Positions 37,893-45,834 of a stretch of 64,000 nucleotides of DNA are shown piece after piece (position 1 is the stretch's first letter; every line of letters starts with the position of its first letter). The notes beneath the pieces are model-generated. The model did not search any database. It had not been told where the DNA came from and saw only the letters and a program-made list of their open reading frames with translations. Source of the DNA: Ralstonia sp. SET104 (GTDB lineage: Bacteria > Pseudomonadota > Gammaproteobacteria > Burkholderiales > Burkholderiaceae); the NCBI RefSeq assembly GCF_003851545.1, contig NZ_BHVX01000015.1, positions 51,678 to 115,677 of the forward strand. Reading direction: 5' to 3'. The translations under genes and the position numbers were made by a program.

Positions 37893-38306
37893 TCAGCAGA
37901 TCACGTTCACCGCGGCGATGCCCGCCTTGGCGATTACCACGTCTTCGGACGACTTCACGCCCGACACACCCACCGCACCGGCACACACGCCTTCCACCAT
38001 TACCGGCACGCCGCCTTCGAGCATGCCCTGCAGATGCGGTGCCGACAGGAACGAGATGCGGCCGTTGTTGATGATGTCTTCATAGACCTTTGATTCACGG
38101 CGGCCCAGCGCAGCCGTACGCGCCTTTTCCGGCGCGATATATGCCGAGATGGTGGCGCAGCCGTCCATGCGGCGCAGGCCCATCAGGTGGCCGCCGTCAT
38201 CCACCACGGCAATCGTCACGTTCCATTGGTGTGCGTGTGCTTCTTTCTCTGCAGCATCCAGAATCTTGGTGACATCGTCCTGGCACAGGCACGGTTTCGT
38301 TTTCAT
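37893..38306 (-). CDS. GlcG/HbpS-type heme-binding protein
   Basis: A 137-residue protein of the GlcG/HbpS family (PF03928). The conserved core is seen in TIAVVDDGGHLMGLRRMDG, followed by a stretch ending FLSAPHLQGMLEGGVPVMV and the GAVGVSGVKSSEDVVIAKAG region. Family members bind heme or small ligands and form large oligomers. No signal peptide is present, so it should be cytoplasmic. The ribosome site AAGGAGAACG is strong. Its place next to hemP and close to tonB suggests a link with heme or iron, but the gene itself shows no Fur box that I could find. Confidence 0.88.
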   Translation of the reverse strand: MKTKPCLCQDDVTKILDAAEKEAHAHQWNVTIAVVDDGGHLMGLRRMDGCATISAYIAPEKARTAALGRRESKVYEDIINNGRISFLSAPHLQGMLEGGVPVMVEGVCAGAVGVSGVKSSEDVVIAKAGIAAVNVIC

Positions 38307-38617
38307 TGACGTTCTCCTTAGTGGTTGTAATGCAAAAGGCGCAAGGGCTGTGTAAAGCCCGGATCAGGCAAAAGTATGCCACCGGCATCGGTCACTTCCA
38401 CAACATGATCCTGAACTAATCACGCAAAAGAGCCGATACATTCCCGCGCTTAAGTAGCGTCGCCCATACGCCGTACGCCTGTGTTTCTTGCGTTCTTGCA
38501 AGCCAACGCTAACACGCGGCCTGCGCTCGAGAGATGCACAAAGAAAAAGCCCGGGTATCGCCCGGGCTTGATGTTGCGATGCGGCAGCGATTCTGCCGCT
38601 GCCGCATGACAGTTGCG
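38307..38617. other. intergenic region
   Basis: This contains the promoter region of the GlcG-like gene (minus strand) and the terminator of the repeat-protein gene. No open frame looks coding and no known RNA is recognised. Confidence 0.5.
38541..38568 (-). terminator. terminator of the repeat-protein gene
   Basis: On the minus strand AGCCCGGG and CCCGGGCT form a stem with a five-base loop, followed by TTTTTCTT. Confidence 0.85.
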
Positions 38618-38869
38618 TTATGGCTGACGATCGGTGCAGGCGCCGTCGGTATATGGGTCCGCGCGGCCCATCTTTGCGCCGTCGGTGTACGGATCGACGC
38701 GGCTTACCTTGGCCCCATCGGTATAAGGATCAGCGCGGCTCACCTTGTAGATGGAGTGATAAGGATCGATCGAGCCGGCGTGCGCGACCGCCGCGCCTAG
38801 CGCCAGGGCCAAGCCGCTTGCGGCTGCAACCAGAGTGCGCGTTGCAAAGCGTTGCGTGGTGACTTGCAT
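38618..38869 (-). CDS. small secreted protein made of four 12-residue repeats
   Basis: An 83-residue protein I do not recognise. A signal peptide (about 1-30, ending AVAHA) is followed by four tandem 12-residue units. The first is degenerate (GSIDPYHSIYK). The next three are nearly identical: VSRADPYTDGAK, VSRVDPYTDGAK and MGRADPYTDGAC. Five more residues end the chain. Thus the whole mature protein of about 53 residues is repeat, with one Cys where the last Lys should be. I chose the ATG at 38869 for its AAGGAG site. Asp-Pro-Tyr-Thr-Asp-Gly could bind a metal such as calcium, but that is a guess. Confidence 0.75.
   Translation of the reverse strand: MQVTTQRFATRTLVAAASGLALALGAAVAHAGSIDPYHSIYKVSRADPYTDGAKVSRVDPYTDGAKMGRADPYTDGACTDRQP
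38636..38779. repeat. four tandem 36-base repeats
   Basis: Within the small secreted protein gene, 36-base units encode the 12-residue repeats. Three units are closely similar at the DNA level and the fourth, proximal to the signal peptide, is degenerate. Confidence 0.85.
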
Positions 38870-39080
38870 GAGGACTCCTTCGGTCATGACACTGCGAACA
38901 CCGTGTGCGCTGCCACGCAGCACACAGCACACGTGCCCGCATGGTTCGCGCGGACGTCATATCGACTGGGTAAGCGAGCCGCCAGTTCTGCGCTGCGCCG
39001 CTCCTTCGTCACGGCGGTCTTGCGCGCTTACTCGTCATCCAGATCGACGCAGATGCCGTGCCAAGCGTGCGCGTGCCGGC

Positions 39081-39112
39081 AAAGAAAAAGACTCCCGAAG
39101 GAGCCTTTTTCC
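39081..39112. terminator. hairpin with A- and T-tracts
   Basis: GACTCC and GGAGCC form a short imperfect stem flanked by AAAGAAAAA on one side and TTTTT on the other. On the minus strand it lies 15 bases beyond the stop of the Pro/Tyr-rich protein gene. Confidence 0.65.
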
Positions 39113-39127
39113 TGGCAAACGCGCCGT

Positions 39128-39463
39128 TTAGCGCCACCGGCCCCAATAACGGCCGTCGTACCAGCGATAACGCGGGCCCCAGCGGTACCAGCCAGCGCCC
39201 ACCACCACCGGTGCCGGGCCATACGTCGGCGGACCGTAATATACGGGCGCCGGGGCGTAATACGCGGGGGGTGGCGGGGGCGGCACGTAATACGCCGGTG
39301 GAGGCGGCGGGTAATACACAGGAGCGGGCGCCACATACACAGGCGCCACCGGCACGCCAAACCCGATGCCGACACTCACGTGCGCCGACGCCACTTGCGG
39401 CACCGCCAGCACGGCCAGTGCCGCTGCACCTGCAATCCACAGCACATTGCGTCGAATCATCAT
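39128..39463 (-). CDS. small secreted Pro/Tyr-rich protein
   Basis: A 111-residue protein. A signal peptide (about 1-25, ending VASAH) precedes a short hydrophobic strand, then about 60 residues of Pro-Tyr-Ala-Val repeats (VYYPPPPPAYYVPPPPPPAYY). It ends in an aromatic and basic tail, WYDGRYWGRWR. Similar YXXP-rich exported proteins are common in Burkholderiales and are usually annotated as hypothetical. A surface or envelope role is likely. I chose the ATG at 39463 because AGGTGA precedes it. The next codon is also ATG. It is monocistronic. Confidence 0.75.
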   Translation of the reverse strand: MMIRRNVLWIAGAAALAVLAVPQVASAHVSVGIGFGVPVAPVYVAPAPVYYPPPPPAYYVPPPPPPAYYAPAPVYYGPPTYGPAPVVVGAGWYRWGPRYRWYDGRYWGRWR

Positions 39464-39624
39464 CGTCACCTGCAGCTTGAGGCGCCGGGCGAACCCGTAG
39501 CCGGCGCTGAATACGGTATTTATATTGTATTCAGGGCCGTTGACACAGGTGATACGGCGCTGGCGAATTAGTAACAGAACGTAACGCCACATCGTACTAA
39601 AGATCGCCGGGCGATCAACTCCAG

Positions 39625-39864
39625 TCAGTTCAACGCAGGGCTGCAGTCGAACTGACCGGACGCGATCATCGCTTCTGCATACGTGCGCGCGGCCTCGAGG
39701 GCGCTGGCGGCGCTCCGGTACGTGTTCGCCGATTCGCGCACGGTCGTGCGGGCTAACAGGGTCTCACCGTTGCTGACGCGCAGGATGCTCACTTCCGCGC
39801 GCCACGCTTGCGGCGAGAGTTCATAGGCAGATACCTCGATTTTGCAGTCGTCTCGGAAAGTCAT
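39625..39864 (-). CDS. hypothetical protein, 79 residues
   Basis: A 79-residue soluble protein of unknown function, with a beta-rich first half (RDDCKIEVSAYELSPQAWRAEVSI) and a helical end with a conserved-looking ALEAARTYAEAMI. It starts at an ATG after a strong GGAGG site, which also rules out the longer frame upstream. The gene lies 38 bases downstream of the 24-residue membrane protein on the same strand, so both are probably in one transcript. No signal peptide is present. Confidence 0.7.
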   Translation of the reverse strand: MTFRDDCKIEVSAYELSPQAWRAEVSILRVSNGETLLARTTVRESANTYRSAASALEAARTYAEAMIASGQFDCSPALN

Positions 39865-39902
39865 GCGTCCTCCGGTTCGTATTGAATGGGCCCAGCCCCG
39901 TG

Positions 39903-39977
39903 TCAATGCACGAACAGCCAGATCACCAGCAACACAAAGGCGGGAACACCCAAGAGCCACGCAACGAGATAGGACAT
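39903..39977 (-). CDS. 24-residue single-helix membrane protein
   Basis: A very short gene: 24 residues, MSYLVAWLLGVPAFVLLVIW and four more, ending in His. It forms one membrane helix interrupted by Gly-Val-Pro. It is preceded by TAGGAGG at the ideal distance, the best ribosome site in the neighbourhood, which makes translation very likely. It is followed by the 79-residue gene in the same direction. About 85 bases upstream lies the shared element GTCCTACA. The function is unknown. Small proteins of this type often modulate membrane complexes or respond to stress. Confidence 0.65.
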   Translation of the reverse strand: MSYLVAWLLGVPAFVLLVIWLFVH

Positions 39978-40061
39978 GACAACCTCCTACATGTTGATAG
40001 GCATGCAGGAAGTGTAAAAACGAGCGCACGGGCGGAGTATCAATGTCCGCCCGCGCCGTTT

Positions 40062-40069
40062 TGTAGGAC
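40062..40069 (-). promoter_or_regulatory. shared upstream element GTCCTACA
   Basis: Read in the direction of the 24-residue gene, GTCCTACA lies 84 bases before its start. The same octamer occurs 83 bases before the PRC-barrel gene. Confidence 0.4.
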
Positions 40070-40124
40070 TGTGCCGAAATGACTGTCGGCCCACGCCGAC
40101 GCATCTCACCCGTATAGAGGAGCC

Positions 40125-40646
40125 TCAGCGTGCTGTGCCATCCTTGGCGACTACATCACTTGGGGTCAGGATTCGGCTCGAACCTGCGTTTTCTGCTGCG
40201 TCTTCTGCCGCCTCGACGGCCGCGACTTCCAGGCCGACCGATGCCTTGAAGAAATTCACGGCCGCCTCGGCGCCCGGAGGTGTGGCGTCCACCAGGTTTT
40301 CTGCGACAAAGCCCCACTGGCGGCGCACTTCGTCGCCGTGCCGATGCAACGCGCGCGCAATGCCGTTCTGCGTCTCGACGCCGATTTCAACAAAGTTGCG
40401 CGTATAGCCGGAAACACGCTCGCCAGCCGGCTGCAGATAGCGCGCCTGCGCGTTCCACCATTCGCCCGCGTCCTGTGCGCCGGCGGCGTCATACAGACAG
40501 TGTTCTGTCTCGCCAAGACCGGCTTTGATGGCCTGCAGATTGAGCCCAATCAGGCGATTAACGCCGCTCACCGCCTCTTCAGTGACAGCCATCCAGGTTT
40601 CAAGCTGTGATCGTTGCAGAACGCCGAGTTGCTCCAGAGTCATCAT
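40125..40646 (-). CDS. phasin family protein
   Basis: A 173-residue phasin-like protein, of the kind that coats polyhydroxyalkanoate granules or acts as a stress-related granule protein. The N-terminal half has the family pattern of long amphipathic helices (QLETWMAVTEEAVSGVNRLIGLNLQAIKAGL and the WWNAQARYL segment). The C-terminus is Ala-rich and less regular. I chose the ATG at 40646, eight bases after GGGAG. A second ATG follows directly. No PHA synthase gene is nearby. Length and composition fit the PhaP-like families of Ralstonia and Cupriavidus. Confidence 0.83.
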   Translation of the reverse strand: MMTLEQLGVLQRSQLETWMAVTEEAVSGVNRLIGLNLQAIKAGLGETEHCLYDAAGAQDAGEWWNAQARYLQPAGERVSGYTRNFVEIGVETQNGIARALHRHGDEVRRQWGFVAENLVDATPPGAEAAVNFFKASVGLEVAAVEAAEDAAENAGSSRILTPSDVVAKDGTAR

Positions 40647-40746
40647 GTCGGTTTCTCCCTTGTTGAGATCGGTGAATACGTCCGGCATGTGCCGGGCGCT
40701 TCAGTGTAGTTGCGGGCGATGCCGATTTTCGTGACATCACCCGTTT

Positions 40747-40754
40747 GTCCTACA
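40747..40754 (+). promoter_or_regulatory. shared upstream element GTCCTACA
   Basis: The octamer GTCCTACA lies 83 bases before the PRC-barrel gene, in the gene's sense. It matches in orientation and distance the copy before the divergently placed 24-residue gene. Confidence 0.4.
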
Positions 40755-40837
40755 GGCGTTTCGGACACCCTCGCCTGCGGCGCCAGCCATGTGCGCATTA
40801 GAGTGAAACGCATCCTTCACCAGACCACGGAGTCACG

Positions 40838-41248
40838 ATGAAACGTTTCGCTGCTGCCCTGATCGCTACCGCTTCCATTGCCGCCGCGCCGCAGGTTTTC
40901 GCGCAAGTCGCGGGCCATGCCGCGCTGGGTGTATCCGTTACTGAACTCGATGCCATCATCAAGGGCGTGAGCGTGAAGAAGCAGGTGCTCGGCAAACCGG
41001 TCTATAACGAAGCCAACGAGAAGGTCGGCAATGTGCAGGACTTGATCGTGACACCGGAAAACGCCGTGTCGTTTGCGATCGTGGGCGCAGGCGGCTTCGT
41101 GGGCGTGGGCCGTCATAACGTAGCCATCCCCGTGAATCAGTTCAAGTACGACCAGGGCAAGATCGTGCTGCCTGGCGCCAACAAGGATGCCATCAAGGCA
41201 CTGCCGGAATTCAAATACGAGCGCCAGGAAAAGCCTGCCAAGGCCTGA
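40838..41248 (+). CDS. secreted PRC-barrel domain protein
   Basis: A 136-residue protein with a cleavable signal peptide (about 1-22, ending QVFAQ). It has one PRC-barrel domain: KKQVLGKPVYNEANEKVGNVQDLIVTPE, then a strand segment FAIVGAGGFVGVGRHNVAIPV. Exported PRC-barrel proteins are frequent in Burkholderiales and are thought to be stress-related, but no activity is known. The start has GGAG upstream. It is monocistronic and sits in a group of other small exported proteins. Confidence 0.85.
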   Translation: MKRFAAALIATASIAAAPQVFAQVAGHAALGVSVTELDAIIKGVSVKKQVLGKPVYNEANEKVGNVQDLIVTPENAVSFAIVGAGGFVGVGRHNVAIPVNQFKYDQGKIVLPGANKDAIKALPEFKYERQEKPAKA

Positions 41249-41257
41249 TGACGTGCG

Positions 41258-41286
41258 GGAACTTTGCCGTCAGAAGCCGTGCTGAA
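41258..41286 (+). promoter_or_regulatory. sigma-E-like promoter of the glycine-zipper lipoprotein
   Basis: GGAACTT, 16 bases, then GCTGAA resembles the RpoE-type promoter (GGAACTT -35 and TCTGA-like -10). It would give a leader of about 95 bases for the small lipoprotein gene. Confidence 0.4.
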
Positions 41287-41387
41287 AGTGTGGGAATCGG
41301 CTGACAAACCTTTCAGGCAACGTGACCTGCACATAACGGAGCACATCGTCTTCAATAGAGGTACACAAACGACAAAAGGAGTTTGTT

Positions 41388-41588
41388 ATGCGTGCCTTCG
41401 TATCCTTGATTCTGGCGGCCGCATTGGCATCCGTCAGCGGATGCGCGGACATGACGCCAAAGCAGCGTAATACTGCGCTTGGCGCAGCCGCAGGTGGTGT
41501 CGCCGGGGCGGCCATCTGGGGCGGTCCGGGCGCCACGTTGGGCGGTGCGGCTCTGGGTGGCGTGGTCGGTAACGCCGTCACCAAGTAA
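41388..41588 (+). CDS. glycine-zipper lipoprotein (OsmB/YMGG-like)
   Basis: A 66-residue lipoprotein. The signal peptide ends with the lipobox SVSGC, and the mature part is mostly a Gly/Ala-rich zipper (GAAAGGVAGAAIWGGPGATLGGAALGG) that can insert into or pack along a membrane. Osmotically inducible OsmB and YMGG-type proteins have the same design. The start follows AAAAGGAG, a strong ribosome site. It is followed at once by a good terminator, so the gene is monocistronic. A sigma-E-like promoter upstream fits an envelope-stress role, which is inference. Confidence 0.82.
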   Translation: MRAFVSLILAAALASVSGCADMTPKQRNTALGAAAGGVAGAAIWGGPGATLGGAALGGVVGNAVTK

Positions 41589-41625
41589 CTTCCGCCACAC
41601 GCGCAGCAATGCGCTCTGCAAGCTG

Positions 41626-41655
41626 GGGCCAGACCATGTTGTCTGGCCCTTTTTG
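41626..41655 (+). terminator. terminator of the lipoprotein gene
   Basis: GGGCCAGA and TCTGGCCC enclose an eight-base loop, followed by five T. Confidence 0.9.
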
Positions 41656-41745
41656 TTGCCTGAGAACGCGCCATACCATTGCACATTCCCCTCATACGCA
41701 TATGCGGATGCCAGCGCATAATCGGCGTTTTGCAACGGAGGCAAT

Positions 41746-42708
41746 GTGCGATACGAGCAAGAAGGTTTTGGCGTGGCCAGCACACCGATCCTGAGCGTCG
41801 AAGGCCTGTGCAAACGGTACGGCGGCCAGACCGTCGTCGATAACCTGAGCTTCAGCGTCCGCCGCGGCCAATGCTTCGGCTTGCTTGGCCCGAACGGCGC
41901 CGGCAAGACCACCACGCTGCGCATGCTGCTCGGCATGACGATGCCCGATGCGGGCAGCCTCCGGCTGTGCGACGAGCCCGTTCCCGAAGCCGCACACCGC
42001 GCACGGATGCGTGTGGGCGTGGTGCCGCAGTTCGACAATCTCGATCCTGATTTCTCTGTCTCAGAGAACCTGCGCATTTTCGGGCGCTACTTCGGTCTGT
42101 CATCCGCGACCATCCGCGATCGCATTCCGACCCTGCTGGAATTCGCGCGGCTCGAACAGAAAGCCGATGCGCCGGTCCGCGCGCTTTCGGGCGGCATGAA
42201 GCGCCGGCTGACGGTGGCGCGCGCGCTCATCAACGATCCGGACATCCTCGTCATGGACGAGCCCACCACCGGGCTCGATCCGCAGGCCCGCCACCTGATC
42301 TGGGAACGCCTGCGCTCGCTGCTGGCCGCCGGCAAAACCATCCTGCTGACCACGCACTTCATGGAAGAAGCCGAGCGCCTGTGCGACGAGTTATGCGTGA
42401 TCGACAATGGGCGCAAGATCGCGCAAGGCAAGCCGCAAGAGCTGATTGTCCGCGAGATCGGCTGCGATGTCGTCGAGGTCTACGGCGACGACCTCAACGC
42501 CCTGCGCACGCTACTGACACCGTTGGCCGACCGCGTGGAGACCAGCGGTGAGACCCTCTTCTGCTATGCACGCGATCCGCAGCCGTTGGTCGCAGCACTA
42601 CGTGCGCACGCAGAAACGCACACCATGCCCGGCCTGCGCTACCTGCACCGCCCCGCAAATCTCGAAGATGTGTTCCTGCGCCTCACCGGCCGCGAGATGC
42701 GTGACTGA
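41746..42708 (+). CDS. nodI: NodI-type ABC transporter ATP-binding protein
   Basis: A 320-residue ABC ATPase of the NodI/DrrA group. Walker A GPNGAGKT, signature LSGGMKRRL, Walker [14 protein letters not shown] and the switch His ([12 protein letters not shown]) are intact. The C-terminal 80 residues form the accessory domain of this group. The start is a GTG six bases after GGAGG. An overlapping ATG two bases earlier is out of frame. In rhizobia NodIJ exports Nod factor, but Burkholderiaceae carry non-symbiotic relatives. With no nod genes here, the substrate is unknown. It is coupled to the permease gene nine bases downstream. Confidence 0.88.
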   Translation: MRYEQEGFGVASTPILSVEGLCKRYGGQTVVDNLSFSVRRGQCFGLLGPNGAGKTTTLRMLLGMTMPDAGSLRLCDEPVPEAAHRARMRVGVVPQFDNLDPDFSVSENLRIFGRYFGLSSATIRDRIPTLLEFARLEQKADAPVRALSGGMKRRLTVARALINDPDILVMDEPTTGLDPQARHLIWERLRSLLAAGKTILLTTHFMEEAERLCDELCVIDNGRKIAQGKPQELIVREIGCDVVEVYGDDLNALRTLLTPLADRVETSGETLFCYARDPQPLVAALRAHAETHTMPGLRYLHRPANLEDVFLRLTGREMRD

Positions 42709-42717
42709 GAACCCCCA

Positions 42718-43539
42718 ATGTCCACTGAAACCGCACTCCCCCCTACGCAGCAGCGGGCCTTTCCGCAGCCGCTGCTGCCGCTCAACTTCCGCAACTGGCA
42801 GTACGTCTGGCTGCGCAACTTCATGGTGTGGCGCAAGCTGGCCATTCCGTCGATGGCTGGCAACCTGGCCGACCCGATGATCTATCTGTTCGGGCTTGGG
42901 CTCGGTCTCGGCCTGCTGGTCGGGCGTGTCGACGGCGTGTCGTACATCGCGTTCCTGGCCGCCGGTACGGTGGCGTCCAGCACGATGATGTCGGCGAGTT
43001 TCGAGGCGATGTATTCCGCGTTCTCGCGCATGCACGTGCAGCGTACGTGGGAAGCGATTCTGTACGCGCCGCTCAGCCTCGGCGATGTGGTGCTCGGTGA
43101 GCTGCTCTGGGCTGCCAGCAAGTCCGTGCTCTCGGGCTTGGCGATCATGCTGGTAGCTGGCGCGCTCGGGTATGCGTCGATGCCGCAAGCGCTGCTCGCT
43201 CTGCCCGTCATCGTGCTCACCGGCTTCACCTTTGCCTGCCTGGCAATGAACATGACGGCCCTCGCGCCCAACTACGACTTCTTTATGTTCTATCAAACGC
43301 TGGTGATCACCCCGATGATGCTGCTTTCGGGCGTGTTCTTCCCACTGTCGCAACTGCCGGCGCCCGTGCGCGCCGCAACGAGCGTACTACCGCTGCCGCA
43401 TGCCGTCGACCTGATCCGCCCGCTGATGCTTGGCCGCACGCCAGACAACATCATGCTGCACCTCGGTGTGCTGCTGCTGTACGCCGTTGCCGCCCTGCTG
43501 CTGTGCCTGTGGCTGTTGCGCCGTCGCATGCTCAAGTAA
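42718..43539 (+). CDS. nodJ: NodJ-type ABC-2 permease
   Basis: A 273-residue ABC-2 type permease with six membrane helices, the partner of the ATPase upstream. Typical features are the N-terminal RNFMVWRKLAIPSMAGNLADPMIYLFGLG, the PLSLGDVVLGELLWAASKS loop and the MLLSGVFFPLSQLPAPVR motif before the last helices. The two proteins would form a homodimeric exporter for a lipid-like or saccharide substrate. The terminator after it ends the two-gene operon. Confidence 0.88.
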   Translation: MSTETALPPTQQRAFPQPLLPLNFRNWQYVWLRNFMVWRKLAIPSMAGNLADPMIYLFGLGLGLGLLVGRVDGVSYIAFLAAGTVASSTMMSASFEAMYSAFSRMHVQRTWEAILYAPLSLGDVVLGELLWAASKSVLSGLAIMLVAGALGYASMPQALLALPVIVLTGFTFACLAMNMTALAPNYDFFMFYQTLVITPMMLLSGVFFPLSQLPAPVRAATSVLPLPHAVDLIRPLMLGRTPDNIMLHLGVLLLYAVAALLLCLWLLRRRMLK

Positions 43540-43560
43540 GACGCAACCCCAACGTCCAAC

Positions 43561-43591
43561 AAAAAAGCCCGTCGCAATGACGGGCTTTTCG
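43561..43591. terminator. bidirectional terminator between nodJ and purF
   Basis: AAGCCCGTC and GACGGGCTT enclose a five-base loop. An A-run on the left and T-run on the right allow termination of both convergent transcripts. Confidence 0.9.
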
Positions 43592-43608
43592 TTTGCTGCG
43601 GTCCAGAT

Positions 43609-45147
43609 TTACTCGTTCACTGCAGAGCGCTGCAGGTGCAACTGCGTACGCGGGTCATCGTTCTGCGCGTTCTCACGATCGGCATTGGCGGCCGAACTGT
43701 TGCGCGCAGTCTCCAGACGATCGAGGTACGCCTCATCGATGTCGCCCGTCACGTACTTGCCGTCGAAGCACGACGCATCGAAATCCGTGAGCGCCGGGTT
43801 GACGTCACGCACGGCGCGCTTCATGTCTTCCACATCCTGGTACACGAGCTGGTCGGCGCCGATGATCTTGGCGATCTCTTCATGCGTGCGGCCGTAGGCC
43901 ACCAGTTCGCCACGTGTCGGCATGTCGATGCCGTATACGTTCGGGAACTTCACCGGCGGAGCAGCCGAAGCAAAGATCACCTTCTTCGCACCCGCGTCGC
44001 GCGCCATCTGCACGATCTCCGACGAGGTCGTGCCGCGCACGATGGAGTCGTCAACGATCAGCACGTTCTTGCCCTTGAACTCGATGGCCATGGCATTGAG
44101 CTTCTGACGCACGGACTTCTTGCGCACTGCCTGTCCAGGCATGATGAAGGTGCGCCCCACGTAGCGGTTCTTGAAGAAGCCTTCGCGGTATGGCACGCCC
44201 AGGTGGTTGGCAACCTGCATGGCGGCCGGACGCGACGAATCCGGAATCGGCATCACCACGTCAATCTTGTCGGTCACCTCGCGCTTGATCTTCTCGGCCA
44301 GATAATCGCCCATACGCAGGCGCGCGTCGTACACCGACACGCCGTCCATGCGAGAGTCCGGACGTGCGAGATACACGTACTCAAAAATGCACGGCGAGAG
44401 CACCGGGTTCGCGGCGCATTGCTTGGTATGCAGTTTGCCTTCCAGGTCGATGAAAATCGCTTCGCCGGGCGCAACGTCGCGCTCGAACTTGAAGCCGATG
44501 CCTTCCAGCGCCACGGATTCCGAGGCCACCATGTATTCGATGCTGCCGTCTGGCGTTTCCTGGCTACCCAGCGCCAGCGGACGGATGCCGAACGGGTCGC
44601 GCACAGCCAGCACGCCGTAGCCGGAAATCTCGGCAGCAATGGCATACGAGCCGCGCACGCGGCGGTGCAAGCCTTCTACGGCGGTAAAGATGGAGTCGCG
44701 GTTCAGCGGAATGTCGTTGCTGGCGCGTTGCAACTCGTCGGCCAGCACGTTAAGCAGCACCTCCGAATCAGACTGCGTGTTGATGTGGCGACGGTCGCGC
44801 CGGAACATCTCTTCGCGCAGTTGATCGGAATTCGTCAGGTTGCCGTTGTGTGCCAGCACGATGCCGAACGGCGCGTTGACGTAGAACGGCTGGGCTTCTT
44901 CTTCGCTAGAGGAGCCTGCAGTCGGATAACGCACCTGGCCGATGCCGCTCGTGCCGGGCAGGCCGCGCATATTGCGCGTGCGGAACACGTCACGCACCAT
45001 GCCGTTGGCCTTGTGCATATGAAAAGTACTGCCTGACGCAGTGGCGATGCCTGCCGCGTCCTGCCCCCGGTGCTGCAGGAGCAACAGGCTGTCGTAGATC
45101 AGCTGATTGACGGGCGTGGCTGAGACCACCCCAACGATACCGCACAT
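43609..45147 (-). CDS. purF: amidophosphoribosyltransferase
   Basis: A 512-residue enzyme of the first committed purine step, making 5-phosphoribosylamine from PRPP and glutamine. The N-terminal glutaminase domain begins MCGIVGVV, in which Cys2 becomes the catalytic N-terminus. The phosphoribosyltransferase part carries the PRPP loop [15 protein letters not shown] chose the ATG at 45147, with GGAG upstream, because the Cys must follow Met. Codons further upstream are not part of the enzyme. It is the last gene of the cvpA-purF pair, the usual order. Confidence 0.97.
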   Translation of the reverse strand: MCGIVGVVSATPVNQLIYDSLLLLQHRGQDAAGIATASGSTFHMHKANGMVRDVFRTRNMRGLPGTSGIGQVRYPTAGSSSEEEAQPFYVNAPFGIVLAHNGNLTNSDQLREEMFRRDRRHINTQSDSEVLLNVLADELQRASNDIPLNRDSIFTAVEGLHRRVRGSYAIAAEISGYGVLAVRDPFGIRPLALGSQETPDGSIEYMVASESVALEGIGFKFERDVAPGEAIFIDLEGKLHTKQCAANPVLSPCIFEYVYLARPDSRMDGVSVYDARLRMGDYLAEKIKREVTDKIDVVMPIPDSSRPAAMQVANHLGVPYREGFFKNRYVGRTFIMPGQAVRKKSVRQKLNAMAIEFKGKNVLIVDDSIVRGTTSSEIVQMARDAGAKKVIFASAAPPVKFPNVYGIDMPTRGELVAYGRTHEEIAKIIGADQLVYQDVEDMKRAVRDVNPALTDFDASCFDGKYVTGDIDEAYLDRLETARNSSAANADRENAQNDDPRTQLHLQRSAVNE

Positions 45148-45246
45148 GTCGAACTCCAGCGAGAACGTATTTGGTGGCGCCCACACCCGTTGCGGGCGCC
45201 GGAAAAGCTTCCCAGATCATCCAGCTCGTGGCCAGAAGTTCCAGAT

Positions 45247-45744
45247 TCAATAGTGAACGTACTTTGCGACGTCCGGTGGCAACAGCGGCTTGGCCGCTTG
45301 TGCTGCCTGCTCCGCATACGGCCGCGTAATCGCCTCGCGCCAGAACGGTTGCTCGGGCAAGCTGGTAAAACCCGCCACCGTCATCAGCACGAGGATGATC
45401 ACGCCGCCGCGCACCAGCCCGAACACCAGCCCCAATCCGCGATCTGCCGGCTTGAGCCCCGCGCTCGACAGCGCAGCCGAGAGCAGCGCGCCCACCAGCG
45501 ACGTTGCAATTACCGTCACGATAAACAGTAGGACGAAACCGAGAACCATGCGTGCCACCGGCCCGCCGGGCAGCGACTCAGGCATCCAACCCGCCGCCAC
45601 GCCCGAAAACGAATACGCCACCCACGCGGCAAACAGCCATCCGAGTAGTGCCAGCACCTCGCGAATCAGTCCGCGAAACAATCCGATCAGCGCCGACGTG
45701 ACGATGATGAACAGCACGCCGTAGTCAAAGAAAGTCGGTTGCAT
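45247..45744 (-). CDS. cvpA: CvpA family membrane protein
   Basis: A 165-residue inner-membrane protein of the CvpA (colicin V production) family, with four hydrophobic segments (about 5-25, 30-48, 65-88 and 105-125). Conserved GLFRGLIREVLALLGW and LVGALLSAALSSAGLKPADR are visible. The family accompanies purF in many proteobacteria and is linked to envelope stability, although its biochemical role is unknown. It lies 99 bases upstream of purF and 90 bases downstream of the SPOR-domain gene. Confidence 0.92.
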   Translation of the reverse strand: MQPTFFDYGVLFIIVTSALIGLFRGLIREVLALLGWLFAAWVAYSFSGVAAGWMPESLPGGPVARMVLGFVLLFIVTVIATSLVGALLSAALSSAGLKPADRGLGLVFGLVRGGVIILVLMTVAGFTSLPEQPFWREAITRPYAEQAAQAAKPLLPPDVAKYVHY

Positions 45745-45834
45745 CGGGCAGCGGCTTGGGTTGACTTTGACCGGGACCGGCGCAGCGAATCAGCGAACCT
45801 GACATGTGCGCTGAATGCACGTTGGGCCGCATCG

